A stretch of 64,000 nucleotides of DNA from Prostheceraeus crozeri. Lineage: Eukaryota > Platyhelminthes > Polycladida > Euryleptidae. Within the stretch, counting starts at the first letter, position 1. Each line of letters begins with the position of its first letter. The position numbers were made by a program, and so were the translations under genes. The notes under the pieces were generated by a model. The model saw only the letters and a list, made by a program, of their open reading frames with translations. It made no database searches and was not told the DNA's origin. Location: NCBI GenBank assembly GCA_907163375.1, contig CAJQUW010007073.1:310001-374000 (forward strand), written 5' to 3'. Shown piece after piece: positions 1 through 13,100 of this stretch.

Positions 1-244
1 ATCTTAGATCATACGCTGAATCGAATGTTAGCTAGACGATATGTGTTTTGGTGTGTGCGAAGTGATATCACAGCACGCACGCATCTCTCACTGGCTCTGG
101 TGTCCTCTGCTGACAGCTTATTGTTTGCCATTTCCAATAGCAAGTGATACATGAATTATCCATTCGAGAAGGAGCAAGTTGTCTGATTCTGTGATGTGCC
201 ATTTCGATATTAAGGTTACATATAACCCTTCCTTTCTAGGAAAC

Positions 245-670
245 CGAAGCGCGCGCAGATAAATCTACATTAATTCTGTGTCCCAACGTTCCTATACACT
301 ACGAGTCTTGAAACCAGTTTTCGACTGTGCTCAAATGGTAGCTGTGTATATTGTACTCATGCGTTCGGTAATTGAGTATTGTAGGCCTCTTATGATAGGA
401 CTCTCAAAGAGTGATCAAATGACTTCAGACAAAATACAGAGACGTACTCATCGCCCTGCATGTGGTTCCAGCGAGTGGAGCAGTGATCAATTTTTGGATT
501 TGAGTAGGCGACGAGAAGAACCAGCTATGAAAATCTTCCTAACTGTTGCTCGCAATAGTTTCCATCCTTTGCACCCAATGTTTCAAGATTAATCTGATCG
601 TGTGGCAGATTAATGCATCCCTACTCTAAAACAACGTGGTGAATTAATTCAGTTTTTCAAAATGTTGTGT
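245..670 (+). pseudogene. LINE (CR1/L2-like) reverse transcriptase C-terminal fragment
   Basis: The frame from about 278 to 592 translates to a peptide typical of the thumb and C-terminal part of a non-LTR reverse transcriptase. It contains YTLRVLK, then SVIEYCRPLMIGLSKSDQM, then DKIQRRTHR and a late FLDLSRRREEPAMKIF. In CR1/L2-type LINEs this block follows the polymerase palm and precedes the stop codon. The match can be extended a little upstream in the same frame, and weakly downstream to about 670 in a shifted frame. No palm (FADD/YADD) or endonuclease part is present, so this is a 5'-truncated, decayed copy. Clade assignment is from motif memory only. Confidence 0.7.
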
Positions 671-3600
671 TTTAATTGATTAATTAACTGCTGTTTGATT
701 AAACAGCAGTTCAAAATTTCGAGTATTCACCTTTTTCTACTTTTTAATGAAACCAGCGTACCTCTCTATTGCTTTCTTTTAGTGCATTGTGATGAATATG
801 AGTGTATTACTTGAATAATGAGTTGTATTATGAGTTATATTGCTTGTATTACTATGAGTGGCATGTTGAGCTGATTGCATTCTGAAAAGATTTTGCAGGC
901 CAATAATAAGTCTATGTACATGAACGATTTTCATTCGAAGCTTGTAAATACATGTTTCTCTCTATCTCTCTCACTTAGGGAGACAATTTTATTATCTGAA
1001 TTTTCCCTTTAAAAGCAGCAAAAATTGACAATTTGCGCTAGCATTGCGGAAAAAGTGGACCAAATCTGACGTTAGACTGACGCAAAAGTGAAAAAACTGA
1101 CGTTTACTAAGGTAAATTCATATAAACCGAAGTCATGGAGTGGGTGGTAGAGTTTCGCATGTCTGCCAACAGTAAATAATCGATACTATGCTCATAACTC
1201 AGAATATCTTCACAGATGTCAACAATTTAAAAGGAACACCTTGTGAACAATGAGAGTTGCATTGAGAAAAATGCGAGTATGCATGTATGCTATATTTAAC
1301 ATTCGTAGCATACTGAAATAGAAAGTTGATTGACACAAACATACGTTCATGAACAAATGCAATTTTGTTAATGATCAGATCGATTTTAATCTGAAATGAG
1401 GCATCTTTCGTCTGATATTTCAGGAAATTTCGTTCAATGATTAAAGAGAATGCTATTTTTGTCAGTGGCACCCAATGCCGAGCATTATAGAAACAATATT
1501 ATTAAATTTTGTGGCAGCTCGTCGCAATGTGCTTCCATCCATTGTTAACAGGCGAACCAATTACTAACACATTCCCGGCAAGTTTCTTCTATATGAGGGC
1601 CCTTTTCATGGCGCGGGCCACAATATAATTCCATCGGCATTTTTTAGACTATGGTAGAAAAAGTACGAATGTTGTCGTCCATGATTGCCTGTTATTCCAT
1701 TAAAAAGCGCAACATTTCAAGCATTGATATGAAGGTTAAAATTGCTTCATTGAAGCAACGATGACGTGGAGGCCTCTATAATGACAGTAAGCAAACATCA
1801 CATCATACACATATGCAGGAATGTTATAGTGGGTTAGTGCAGGTAAACGGCGTCACCCCCACTGCTCCAAATTACCTTTTAGCGTTACCACACTGCTCTG
1901 AGTTCCATATAGCGTTGTCATTTTACATTCGGAAACTACCAAGTCACTTTCGCGACAACGATAAAATCAAAATTGCAAAATGGCAACCACCACACCAGGT
2001 ATGCCACTTACCGTCAGCTCCTATTCATTCCATGTACGCATAATAAATGTTGGACTATGTTTTAACTTATTTGATAACTGATTACTGATTAATATGCTGT
2101 AGGCCAGCATGTTTACATACAGTGTGCATGTGCGGGTGCAGTAGGAGCATGCATGTATTTTCTTCTTCATAAAAATACAATTACGATTGGTGTGGTGCTA
2201 TATTTACATGCTATTTGATGTGTTTATACAAATGTAAATGTATACGGGAGTGTTGCGTAAATGGCAACCTTCAGATGATCACCCTAAGACATCAATTTCA
2301 GCCCTGGATCAATTTTCCGGTTATCCAAACAGTTTGATATAACAGATGCTTTCCACGTTTCCGATAATGCGGAAGTGGAGTGTATGTTCTCACACATGTA
2401 TTGTATTGTTTTGTATTTATTGCAGATGACAATTGCTTGAGGCCAATGACAGTCAATCTGGTATACAATGCAAATGATGCACCATAGTAACATGAAGTTA
2501 AAGAAGTAAGAAGAATCACGCAGAAATAAAATTAATAAAATTCACATCTCGTAATAGAGCGACGATACTCGACATGTACTAGTTCAAGCGTGGAGTGCGC
2601 TTCAATGTATAAAAAGACATACTAAATATATCAATGTCATCGAGTGAGTTCAATGGCATGCTAACTATTGGAATGCTTTCCTATAGCATTGGTGGGATAC
2701 TTTTTGGAGAAAATGCTGACCAATATCAAGGCTTCCATTGAAGACCACAGACTGGAAGCTCTGATTTTGTTGCAAGTGCATCACGGAGACACTTGCAACA
2801 AAATCGCAATTATCGCATTGATGCTACATATATAAATCGACCGCTTTACTGTAACATCATCACGTCGATTGAAATTTACATTGTGATGATGCTTCTTTAT
2901 ATTTTTATGTATTTACTCGTAGATTCATAGCTCTATCTTATCGTTCTCATTATTGGAGATGTCACATTTGCAAAATTTTGTTTTTCACCTCAGCGAATTT
3001 CGCGATTGATTTTGTGTCTTCATTATATTTCAAGATTTTCTATCGATTAACCCATTGTAATTTTATGGAGATTTTCCTCTGTGTTTCATAACAAGTTTGA
3101 ATGAATTTCCTCATGCGCACACCTGTAGACCAATTAACATTACGAACCAAAGCAAAATAAGACCGTATTTGGGTTCGTGTAAACCATTAAGTGAATCGAT
3201 GATGTAGTTACATGCACATTCATGCCTCAGCTCCTTAAACTCAAGCCTAAACTGATATTCTGGTTACCCCTAAGAGAGGTTGACAGACTTTTTTTACATT
3301 TCCATCAATGAATTCCAGTATTTTCAAATTTTGGGCGCTGCCGATGCTTTTTTGTGAAACTCAGAATACTTAAAACACTGATTTTGGGAGATGTAGGACT
3401 GATACAAATCACTTCGTAATCTTTGATTTCATAAGATACTGCTAATTTCAACTTCTTTAAATCACTGTTTTTATATTCTTTTCTATGAGGCACAATAAAT
3501 TTCCACACTGATAAAACGCAATTTAAATCACTGACTGATTTTATGAAGCAGGGTCCACACGGAAAAGGATATAAATGGTTTTAATGATTTGAACTTCACA

Positions 3601-4668
3601 TTGAAGAGACAAAAGCATGTAGCTAGTTACGATGCAAGTAGAGTATACATAGGAATGCATTAGATAATATTTCTTTATTCATGAAGAAATACACAAGAAA
3701 ATGAACAAAATAAGCGCAAGTCATGACCGAAAAGGCACTTACAGACGAGCGTTACCTATAAAATGTGAAATTCATAGTCCAACGTCTTCATAAAAATGGT
3801 CGAGGTTAACTACTAAAGAATTGTACTACTAAAGAATTTTAGAATACTCATTGATGCATTTAATTTAAATCTGTCCAATAAGATGACAGCAGCAATAAAG
3901 TTAACTCAGTCGCCGTACATGAGTGATCAGAATTATTAATTAGAACATAATATTATATACGCAACAATCAAACAGGACTGCAAAAACTATCGTAACTCAG
4001 CAAGAACCCAAAAAATGGAATTTATATGCAACGATGCGCTAATGTACTCTTTTGGCTTGACACGTCATCACAGAGAAAGCCAATATCATGAGATGTGTTG
4101 TCCAATGTAATTTTTTTTGGAATGTAAGCATGTCTCCTTACAAACAGCCAGTCCATCTCTGTTTGGTCACAAAAGCTCTAAAGGGCGCATGCATTGTTCG
4201 CCGCATGTTGTTCGAGTGCATTACAACAATTAGTCGAGGTAAAATAATTGCAATTTATCTCATTATTTTTACTTCGCAAAAAAGCAAAATAGTGCTACGC
4301 TCACTCTTCCTTTCGAGCGCATAGACAACCGTAAATTCTTGCATGTGCCAACATAAATGCCACTGATGTAGGCTAAATCTGACCTGTTAGGAAGCAAAAG
4401 TATTTTATGAAACGTTCTTGTACGCGTTCAATTTTTTTACCATAAGCAAACCATATACATGTACATATACAATGTGCTTGCAGATACAGTCAGGCAATCA
4501 TACCTGTGAACAATAATCAAGACGAGAACACATTCAACTGCTTAATGAATTGATTGAATTGTTGTGAATTGTTGAAATTCCTAATGGTAATTTTCACAAT
4601 TACCTAGATAGCAATTACAGATTGGACGATATGCGGTGACATATGACTTGTCACCTTCCTGTTTATAG
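671..4668. other. Gene-poor stretch with no recognised feature except a short hairpin
   Basis: Frames in this stretch are short and show no family motif. A perfect short hairpin lies at 2763-2805 and a small one (AACTGCTGTTT and its complement) near 686-711. I see nothing else I can support. Confidence 0.5.
2763..2805. repeat. Perfect 16-bp-stem hairpin
   Basis: GATTTTGTTGCAAGTG at 2763-2778 is followed by an 11-nt loop and its exact reverse complement at 2790-2805. No mobile element termini are visible around it. Function unknown. Confidence 0.8.
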
Positions 4669-4911
4669 GCACAATATTGTTCAATTTGTTCAGAGATGGA
4701 TATCCACCTAACTGTTCAGAAATCTCTACAGGAAAAACAGCTGATGCATTGCCAAAACCACTAAAAAAATCAAAATCTGATTTTCATTTGGACCAGAGTC
4801 ACTTCAGGCAACTTAAAAGGAGTCCGGTCAAGCATCATAAGAGCAGTCCGGAGGCATCCGGTCAACAATACAAAATGATTAGTTGCAGAGCATTAATTAA
4901 AGAGCATTTCG
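4669..4911 (+). CDS. Candidate host exon, unknown protein
   Basis: A pyrimidine-rich acceptor (CTTCCTGTTTATAG) ends at 4668. It is followed by an open frame reading TILFNLFRDGYPPNCSEI, then a Lys/Ser-rich stretch with KKSKSDFHLDQSHFRQL and SPVKHHKSSPEASGQ. A GTAAGG donor follows at 4912. If that donor is not used, the frame continues to a stop at 5046-5048, adding a segment with RGIWDTHVELQSL. The composition looks like a disordered, basic protein segment. I do not recognise the family. An alternative is a chance open frame; the two flanking splice-like signals are the main support. Confidence 0.3.
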
Positions 4912-5339
4912 GTAAGGTCTTTGAAAGTGCAGTAACTCCAGCTGTTGTGAGTCGTGGCATTTGGGATACACATGTCGAACTTCAATCACTTCACAGATGG
5001 CCAGAAGCGCTTTGGATTCATTTAATTTCTTTAACACAATCGGAATGAAATTTCTTCTGCAACAATTTTACATGTACTTTTGCACTATCGATGCTTCCGA
5101 CTAATATACTTGACCAGCAGGACACATTTGCTCAAAACAGAAGAAACAATATAATAGAGCGATTTCATAGATTCAATATTTTAGTATCTAGTAATCCAGT
5201 ATTCTAACAAAGAAAGGAAAGCACAAAGCGAATCATATCAAAATTAATATTCTTGAAATTATTCGCAGTTCGGGAAACCGGGAGAGAATCTTTCCCAACA
5301 CAAGGAATGTTAGCACGTATTTTAAATGCATTTATTTAT

Positions 5340-5850
5340 TGCAATTGTGTAATTTGTTGCAAGTGTTTGAAAATAATTGGATAAGGCGCATCTGCGGTGT
5401 AAGGTTGGTAGAGAAACGAAGAATGGCGGAGCTGAGGGAGGAGGTAGGATTGAAGAAAACGGTGACAAAGAAAGTGGTGATGTGCAGTGCATGTGATAAT
5501 GATGGAAGACGAAAGGGTAGTGAAGCAGGTGGAAGAAATGGATGACACACCGATAAGAAGAAAGGGACGGACAAAAATTCGCTGGAAGGACTGTATCAAG
5601 GGAGACCTGGAAAGCACAGATGAAGACTGGAGGACTTGGAAGGAGAAGGCGAAGGACAAATTGAAATGGCGGCAAAGTGTTGAGGACACGGCAAAGGGTG
5701 TGATGGAGAACACATGAAGTGACTACTGACGTGAAGTGGCACTTTTCCGCTGCATATGACCATCGCATACATGTTGTTGCTATTTTTATGTGCATGACAT
5801 TTCTCCTTACTCCTTTTTAAGGAAACTGGGACTGTCAAAATAGAAAAATA
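5340..5850 (+). pseudogene. LINE 3' end (RTE/jockey-type) C-terminal domain, frameshifted
   Basis: Two overlapping frames (about 5339-5545 and 5487-5717) together match the C-terminal tail common to APE-type LINE proteins. The first reads LQVFENNWIRRICGVRL then RRMAELREEVGL. The second reads EDERVVKQVEEMD, then RRKGRTKIRWKDCIKGDL and WRTWKEKAKDKLKWRQSVED, ending in a stop at about 5717. At least one frameshift separates them near 5490-5540. The sequence ends in an A-rich tail (around 5838-5860), as expected for a LINE 3' end. No reverse transcriptase palm is present, so it is a 5'-truncated insertion. The open frames on the opposite strand here are shadows. Confidence 0.75.
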
Positions 5851-5860
5851 AAAAATAATT

Positions 5861-7177
5861 CATGCAATTAATTGTCAATACTACATTCCATATCAATATA
5901 TTGTACAAATAATTGATCATGACATGATTCATAAACTTGTAACTTTAAATTCTGTGCTGATATTGAAAATCAATGCCTTTCCTTGAGGACCTCACATAAA
6001 CTGTCTCCAAGACGTGGCAAAGTTCATGCCTTTGAAAAAAACTACTTCTCAAAATAGGTCACAGATTTGACTTTGCAGCAGTTTGGTGAAAAATTTTACA
6101 ATGCGCAGCAAATATAAGTCAAGAAAGCGCATGTCGGGTAATATAGTTTTAGGATGGCCACAAAAATGCGACAAATTCCTCAAACCCTTGTGAATGAGGT
6201 GAAGTCGACACCGCAGCCTTCATCGCTTTATTCAGCAATAGAAATCGGTGAATATCAAATTGAGAATGTGTCAAGCAGTCGTTGAAATTCCCGTTCATGG
6301 GGCAAAAGCTCGAGCAAAAATGAACCAAAGTCTAACTTTTGTCGGGGTTAACGATTTCTTATCCAGGCCAATCGACTTGACCTTGTGAATCATCGGAAAC
6401 ATTTGCAACCAAAGAATCGAATATCAAATAAGACAGCTTCTCCGAATTGCACTCCAAAGTAGACAATGGTAAGAAGCTAATATTCAATAATTTATTGTGT
6501 GATTCGAATGCATTATTTATTTGATTTACTGTGAGATTAAATGTCACTCCATCAACATTCATGGCGTTTAAGTCTTCATAAAATCTGACTGTGCAAATTC
6601 TATCATAGCGACCTAAATTCTATCATTGACGGATTGCTGTCAACTCCTTATTGACATAATTGAACAGCTTGACTGTTTCTAGATTCCATCTGTCAGCTTC
6701 AACGCCATGCTGAGACGTAATATGTTGGTAGACGCCTCGTGTAATAAAAAATGGTATTACGTGGCACTGAGCACATGTTGCATACGAGTTATTTTGATTG
6801 CTTCGTAATTAGAACCAAATGTTTAGGAGAGTTAATGGAATATTAATGTGACAACTGAGATTACACTTTGAAGCTGTTGCACAAAAGTTTTTGCTTCTAA
6901 CTGCGAATTCCAAATTGCTAGCCATAACTTTGGTCTACGGAAACAAGAACAAGATCTCACAATAAGGATAACTGATTTCTATGTAAAAAATAGATAAATC
7001 ACTTTCAGTTGTTCTCATAAATGTTCACATTCATTACTTTTCCACACAAGTGTTGCGCACTGTTAACAGCAGGCAGAGAAATGAAAGTGATCGTTATGAT
7101 CTTTGGAAAAGTTTGTAAAATATTCTATCAAATTCATTTCCTGTAAATTCACCCATTACGGAGTGTACTATGTACAC
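5861..7177. other. No recognised feature
   Basis: Unique-looking AT-rich sequence. No open frame with family motifs, no tandem array, and no paired terminal repeats that I could see. Confidence 0.4.
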
Positions 7178-7792
7178 GGCAAAACCTCTAATAGACCGCC
7201 ATGACCGTCTATGTAATTTTCAACCCCTTGGTGAGTTGGCATTCTGTAAGAGGGCGGCGGCATATTTTTCAAATATCTCATTGAAAAAAATCCGGCTTAA
7301 GTTACATCAATATTCAGCTTTTTAACTATTATTCCTCAAGAAACATTACTAAATACTACTAGACCTATCACATCATGGTGCTCGAAAGAAAACGGTCATG
7401 TTATAACTTATTGTTATGGCAATAAGTGCATCATATGTAAGACACAACAAATATGCAGGTCACAACAAAAAACGGAATCCATTATATAGCGCATCACCTA
7501 TTCATTATCCACGAGTTATGAAGGCATATGTGGGAATACGCAATAAATAGGGATTAGACTAGTACGAGTATATGGTACGTTACAGAATGCCGTGTTCAAT
7601 ACAAAATCAATTTTTTGGTAGGCTGTCTATTGCTTTTCTACCACTTTTCATAGATAGGCATGGAGAACGGTGTTCTATTGGAGGCGGCGTTATATCGGAG
7701 ATTGCATTTATTAGAGGTTTGTGGTCTATTCTTGAGCCATACCTTTTAGGCAGGCAATCTACTATAGAGGTGGCATTCAACTAGAGTTTTCA
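7178..7792. repeat. Candidate pogo/Tigger-like MITE with AAACCTCTA-type ends
   Basis: The left side has GGCAAAACCTCTAATAGACC (near 7187) and the right side ends CTAGAGTTTTCACAG (near 7778-7792), which is an imperfect inverted match. Variants of the core (TTATTAGAGGTTTG, TCTATTGGAGGCGGC, CTATAGAGGTGGC) recur inside the right half, as in pogo-group elements with internal copies of the terminal motif. A TA duplication could not be fixed. A short open frame inside (7572-7784) shows no transposase motif. Confidence 0.35.
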
Positions 7793-8536
7793 CAGCATAT
7801 AGGAGATGATAGCAATTTGATTTATTATTCGGTAGGGTTATTTATTCGTCAGCAAAATTTTCTGCTATCAAATATTCTCATATAAGTGAGGTGCAGCATA
7901 TGGAGTTAGAGTTTAGTGGTCTCCGTGATGTGAAAGATCTCATCAATGCTGATGCCTAGATATTTTTTTCGCACTACTAATCTTGATTGGACGATGTTTA
8001 AGTTTCGAAAGCTTTGTTCTATGACATAAAATTTTGGAAACTTAGCTATATTTATTCAATACACGTGTGTTGCTAGAAACATGAATTTCTTAAAATTCCA
8101 CGTACACAGTTCTCTTAAATGCTTATACAGATCTTAAGAATGGGGATCGAGTCTCAAGACACGTTTTCCATAGAAAGTTGTAAAAGCCAAACAGAGTAAA
8201 GAAAGCACATGGAACAAAAAGTAAAAACGCTATTAAGTAAGTCAATTCATTGTAAAGAATATTGAACGTGTCTTAGTGACGAGCATAAATGAACTTGATA
8301 ATACAAGCACATGTAAGCTGACGGCTGCATGTTTATTTTAAAAAAGCAAAAACATTGACTATTGCAACGAAACAAATCCTATCATGCATGCACGTTGTAC
8401 AGTCCGTTTCGTAAAAAGTGGATCATCCTAAAATTTGACTAAATAAAACATAAGTATGATGCAGAAAGCATTTTTCATGTTATTTCATGTCCCTTATATA
8501 TTTAAATGTCCTTATATAATCTGATAAGCTATGATA
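7793..8536. other. No recognised feature
   Basis: AT-rich sequence between the candidate MITE and the Tc1-like remnant. Nothing recognised. Confidence 0.4.
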
Positions 8537-9060
8537 CAGTAACGGTTCTTAAGAAGCTAATATTTTGTGGCCCTACCCTTATTGTCAATGACATTACCAA
8601 TTCGTTCAGGCATTGATTCGATGATATCGTTGATTTTTGACTGATCTAACTTTCTCCACCCTCTTTTTTTAACAGTGACGTAAGTTGTGATACGCCATCT
8701 GTAGGTAGCAGTGAACGACGAACGTTACGTTTTAGAATACTCCATACATTTTCTATGGGATTCAGATCAGGAGAACGAGCTGGCCAAGATAATGTCGTAA
8801 GCCCTAATTGAGACTTGCATAAGTTGACTCTACTACTCCTGTGACACGTAGCATTATCATCTATAAATAACCAAGTCGATGGATCACCAAGTTGATCTGT
8901 CATTTGGCCAATGTTCATTCGTAAAACATTCACATAGCGTTCAGAATTCATGGTTCCTTGCTGTATGTGAAGTAGTTCTAGCAAGGCTGACACTTTGCCT
9001 CTTGTGAATGCGATCTCGTTATTGTTCATTGGTGCTTTGTATTGTTTTCAACCGGTAAGA
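8537..9060 (-). pseudogene. Tc1/mariner transposase, C-terminal part, 5'-truncated
   Basis: Frame 8646-9029 on the minus strand encodes IQQGTMNSERYVNVLR, then WLFIDDNATCHRS with the second catalytic Asp (residue 58), then SWPARSPDLNPIENVWSILK with the catalytic Glu (residue 93). The spacing of 34 residues fits the DD34E class. A frameshift in an A-run near 8665 breaks the frame. The following frame continues as RGWRKLDQSKINDI, ESMPERIGNVID and NKGRATKY, with a stop at 8557-8559, matching the usual Tc1 C-terminus. TACAGTAACGGTTC at 8535-8548 may be TA plus the 3' terminus. The helix-turn-helix and first catalytic Asp are missing, so the copy is dead. Confidence 0.85.
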
Positions 9061-10175
9061 GATAGATTTCTAGCTGAAAGCAATCAGGAGTGCTGCCAAC
9101 ACCACCGCAACGAAGTCAGGAAGCTATGGAACATGAAGTCCAGTTAATCACATGTAGCAGTTACATTATTGTTGATGAATAATGGTGCTATACTGGCTCT
9201 GATTGACCGATTTTCTTTATTTTTGTTTTGCTTGATAGCTTTTGGCTTGTAGAACAACATATTACATAACAAAGGAAACAAATGTAATTTTATAAGAGTG
9301 AGGTATGATTTTGTGTAACATTTCTAAATGAAGATCAAATTATCTACTATTTTTTTATCTATAACATGAAAACAACTCAATATTCATGCTTGAAATTTCC
9401 AACAATAATATTAGTAAGCACAACTGACATATCTTCCAAATTTCAGAGAAATTCGTTCAAGTTTGCGGAGTTTGACAGAGTTGAAGTTAAGGCGATGTTT
9501 AAGGGTGATCCATTTTTTATGAAACAATCTGAGTTCAATCATGTTGCTGTAGTCAAGCTACATTATAACTAACTGCTTTTTTGTTTGAAGAAAGATTTAG
9601 CCATGAATAGAGCTATTGGAATAGGAGTGCATACATCAGTGAGCTGTTTTTGCTCAATGTGCGATGAGTGCCATGAATATGACACAATTTTAGTCCAAAT
9701 AGACACTTTCATCCTGTTTTCCCAACTTGTCCTACAATAGTAGAACACAATTCAGCAAGAATGCTGAGCAATGTTCTATCCACACAGACTAACGTTACAA
9801 GGAAACTGCTGACGAAAGGCCTCGATAATTTCTTAACTTGGTTGGTGGCAAGCACAGCACTTTTACTCGTGCTGATATTTAAGGCACCTTTTTCATTTAA
9901 TACCCAGCTGTACCTTTCAATTACAACTAAATACTTGCATATCGCTTGTAATATAGGGTAGTTTTACGTTGATATACAGCATCTGTATTCTACATGGCTA
10001 CTTAAGCTTTTGCTTGTAGGCCAACAAAATATTCATAGACATCAAAATTATATAATTTTACACCTTTGAAGAATTCTGCTCTCTATGAACCGCTTCCAAT
10101 TAATATAGACAGCGAATGATACACCAGAACCATTCTTTACAACTACATATTGTTGCTTATATGTCAGGCACCTTC
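9061..10175. other. No gene recognised
   Basis: Short open frames only (for example 9366-9572 and 9761-9961), without family motifs. A 20-bp piece near 9958 (GTAGTTTTACGTTGATATAC) recurs inverted near 14105, suggesting relation to the foldback that starts at about 10176. Confidence 0.35.
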
Positions 10176-13100
10176 GCTTTTGAAGAAATTGAAGATTTTC
10201 AGTTGTCATGGAATAACGTTTCGAGTTTCCTAAAATTGACTTAAATTTTGTCACGATTCGCTATATAATAACAACATAGAAGTGATTGCACGACAATTGA
10301 TGCTATCAGCTCAACGTTTGCATTGATGCACGCACAATCATCCGGATTGTCTTAGGACACGATCTGCCGATAACCCTGGATCAAGTAAAAGATAGAATCG
10401 ATGCCATACTGTGTATTCGAGCAAAATAGCATACTGTAATACATTAAAAATGAAAACTTTCTAACCCATCTTCGATATAATTCCTCATAAGAAAGAAAAT
10501 GAAATCGATTTATGTACGATTAAGGCGCAATAACAATCGATATACATGTACTAAAGTAGTATTTCATAATATTCGTTGCTGAATGAACAGCGCATTCTTT
10601 TTGATGCTGAAGCGTCTGCCAACTTGGGAGATTCGGTCAACTAATGATTGCATTTTCTGAGCGAAGTAGAATTGGATGTCCTCTTTCACGTGTTAATCAA
10701 ATCTCCAAGAAATACAATATATTATTAGACCCACAGTTGTGCTGAAATGATCACGCTTTCTTGACGGAATAGTATGCTCACCAATTTGTGATTCTACAGC
10801 TATATGCCGAGGACATGTGTTTCTTTCTTTATATTTCTGTACCTCCTAGCTCCTTCATTGCTTCATTATCTTCCACGCCCGCACGTATAAGTGGACTTTG
10901 ATTCTATAGCTGCTATAGGCCTATCTCTTCTTTATCATCACATGGGCCTTTCACATCGTCCACACATGATACGATACTATTATGCCAGTCGTCTGTGGCA
11001 TGCGCACAGTCATTTGAGTTTCATGCACGCTTGATTTGAGTCCGAAAAAGCCACTTTATGTTGGTACAAAATGATGCGTCATTCCCCGACAATAATTATT
11101 TTGTCGTGGAATAACGATTTTGAGCTTCCTTTAGATGACAAATGCCCCCCTCAGCTAGCTTGACACTACTGGCATGGTCTATGGCATTATACATGTTTAA
11201 AGTAATTAGGTATGTAATATAAAGCAATTATCTTTATTGTGACCGATGCAATAATAAAAAGTAGCTAAATATCGTCGTGGAATGACGATTTTCGACGAAG
11301 AGTTTCAGCAAGCAATTATATAAAATCAACCTACCTAATACCAATTTTTTCGATTTAGCAGGCAACTTGATGGTTTTCTTGACAACTAATTGGCATTGGT
11401 TTGTTCAGACGAATATATGCGAGCATCTCACAACAACCACAAAAATCTGATATTTTTAGATTTTTATTCACAAAACTGGATTACCGCAAAAAATCTGAAA
11501 ATCAGTGTTACCGGATATTTTAACAGAATCTTTTGCAAATTACGGAAATATGGATCAACGAGCATGAGCTAGTGGCACAATTGAACCAAATCTCGATGTT
11601 CTAACTTTTGACTTAGATGTTTACATCAAAATAAAATTGAACTCCTGTAATGTTGTCGATCTCCAATATTAAATGAAAAAAAGCTTCTGTGATATTAGCG
11701 AACACTCTCCAAATTCTCAAATAATTTACAAGAGCAATTTCTAATATAATTAGATCTATATGATCAAGGATTTATTTTGATGTATAAATATATAGGGCAA
11801 ATATTAGAAAATCGAATTTTTGCTCAGTTGTGCCACTACCTCATGCTCATTTATCCATAATTTGTAACAGACTTCTGTTTAAATATGCGGTAACACCGAT
11901 TTCCAGACTTTTTTGCAGTATTTTTGAATAAAAATTAAAAGAAATATCAAATTTATGTTACTTTTGTAAGCAGGGTTGGAACAATTACACAATTATTTTC
12001 CATTTAGAATTACAATTGCAGTTATATTTGAAATTACAATTATATTTACAATTACTCTGAAATCAAAATCTTCAATTACAATTACACGACTTTTATTCAA
12101 TTACAATTACATGTGTTGGTCAATTATGAGTTAGTTTCCACAACGATTTTAATTCTTAGTAAATTTGATTTTGAGTACAAGATAGAGAAAGAAGAATAGC
12201 TTATTGTTAAATTGCAATTGCAACCTTCCAAAACCTTCCAATGATCACTTTAAGGTGGAGCATGCCAAAAACCTTATCCTAATCAGTCATGATATGAGTC
12301 TTATCTCGATGATACAGTTACATCAACCGCCAGAAACAGGATCGGTAGTCTGCCTCTGAGTCATCATTAACAGCAGGCAACTATTATGCTACTTTAGGTA
12401 GGCCTATATGTATTTCTAAAAACTATTACATTTCTAAATAGATGATGACAATCTACATAGCTCTCTGAATATTAGTCTGCATTTATTGATGTCTTCAAAT
12501 CTAAGCATTTTTCCATCTCCACCAAAGCTTTTTCTATGTAAGCATAAATGAAAACGTTTAGGTGCTACATATACATCCAGACATTGTAGATTCGCTAGGC
12601 CTACGTACACCATGAAAATGACTTGGCCTACTACATGAATGAAATCTTTTAACATGGTAACTAATGATTCGTTCGTACAACTACGTTTTATGTGCCTACT
12701 GCGGCCTACTGTTACTGATAGGTACTGCCTATGATAAAAATGCAAAATGACGGTACATGTAGGCTACATCCCTACTAAAGAAATATGAGATCAACCGCCT
12801 TCCTTTTACTCTACCACATAAGTCTGTCCGACGCTTAGAACTCCGGTAAAGTGATTTTAAACTTTGCACATTTTTAAAATAAACTTTGACTTTATTCATG
12901 CATGAAAGGGTTAACATCCAGCTGCTTAAATGTCTACAATACAGCAATGTCCAGCTGCAAAATGTCAATGTAGCAATCATTGGATTTTGTGCTTCGTCTA
13001 ACCGATAAGACAAAAGTAATTGACGTGTAGTTGTCCGACATCTTTCTTCAATTACAATTACAATAAAAAATTAGTTTAAAATCAAAATCTTCAATTACAA

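Noticed and set aside
5322-5838. Long minus-strand frames (up to 157 residues) rich in Ser/Pro/Phe
   Set aside because: They lie antisense to the LINE C-terminal domain on the plus strand, whose basic, Lys/Glu-rich coding explains the shadow composition.
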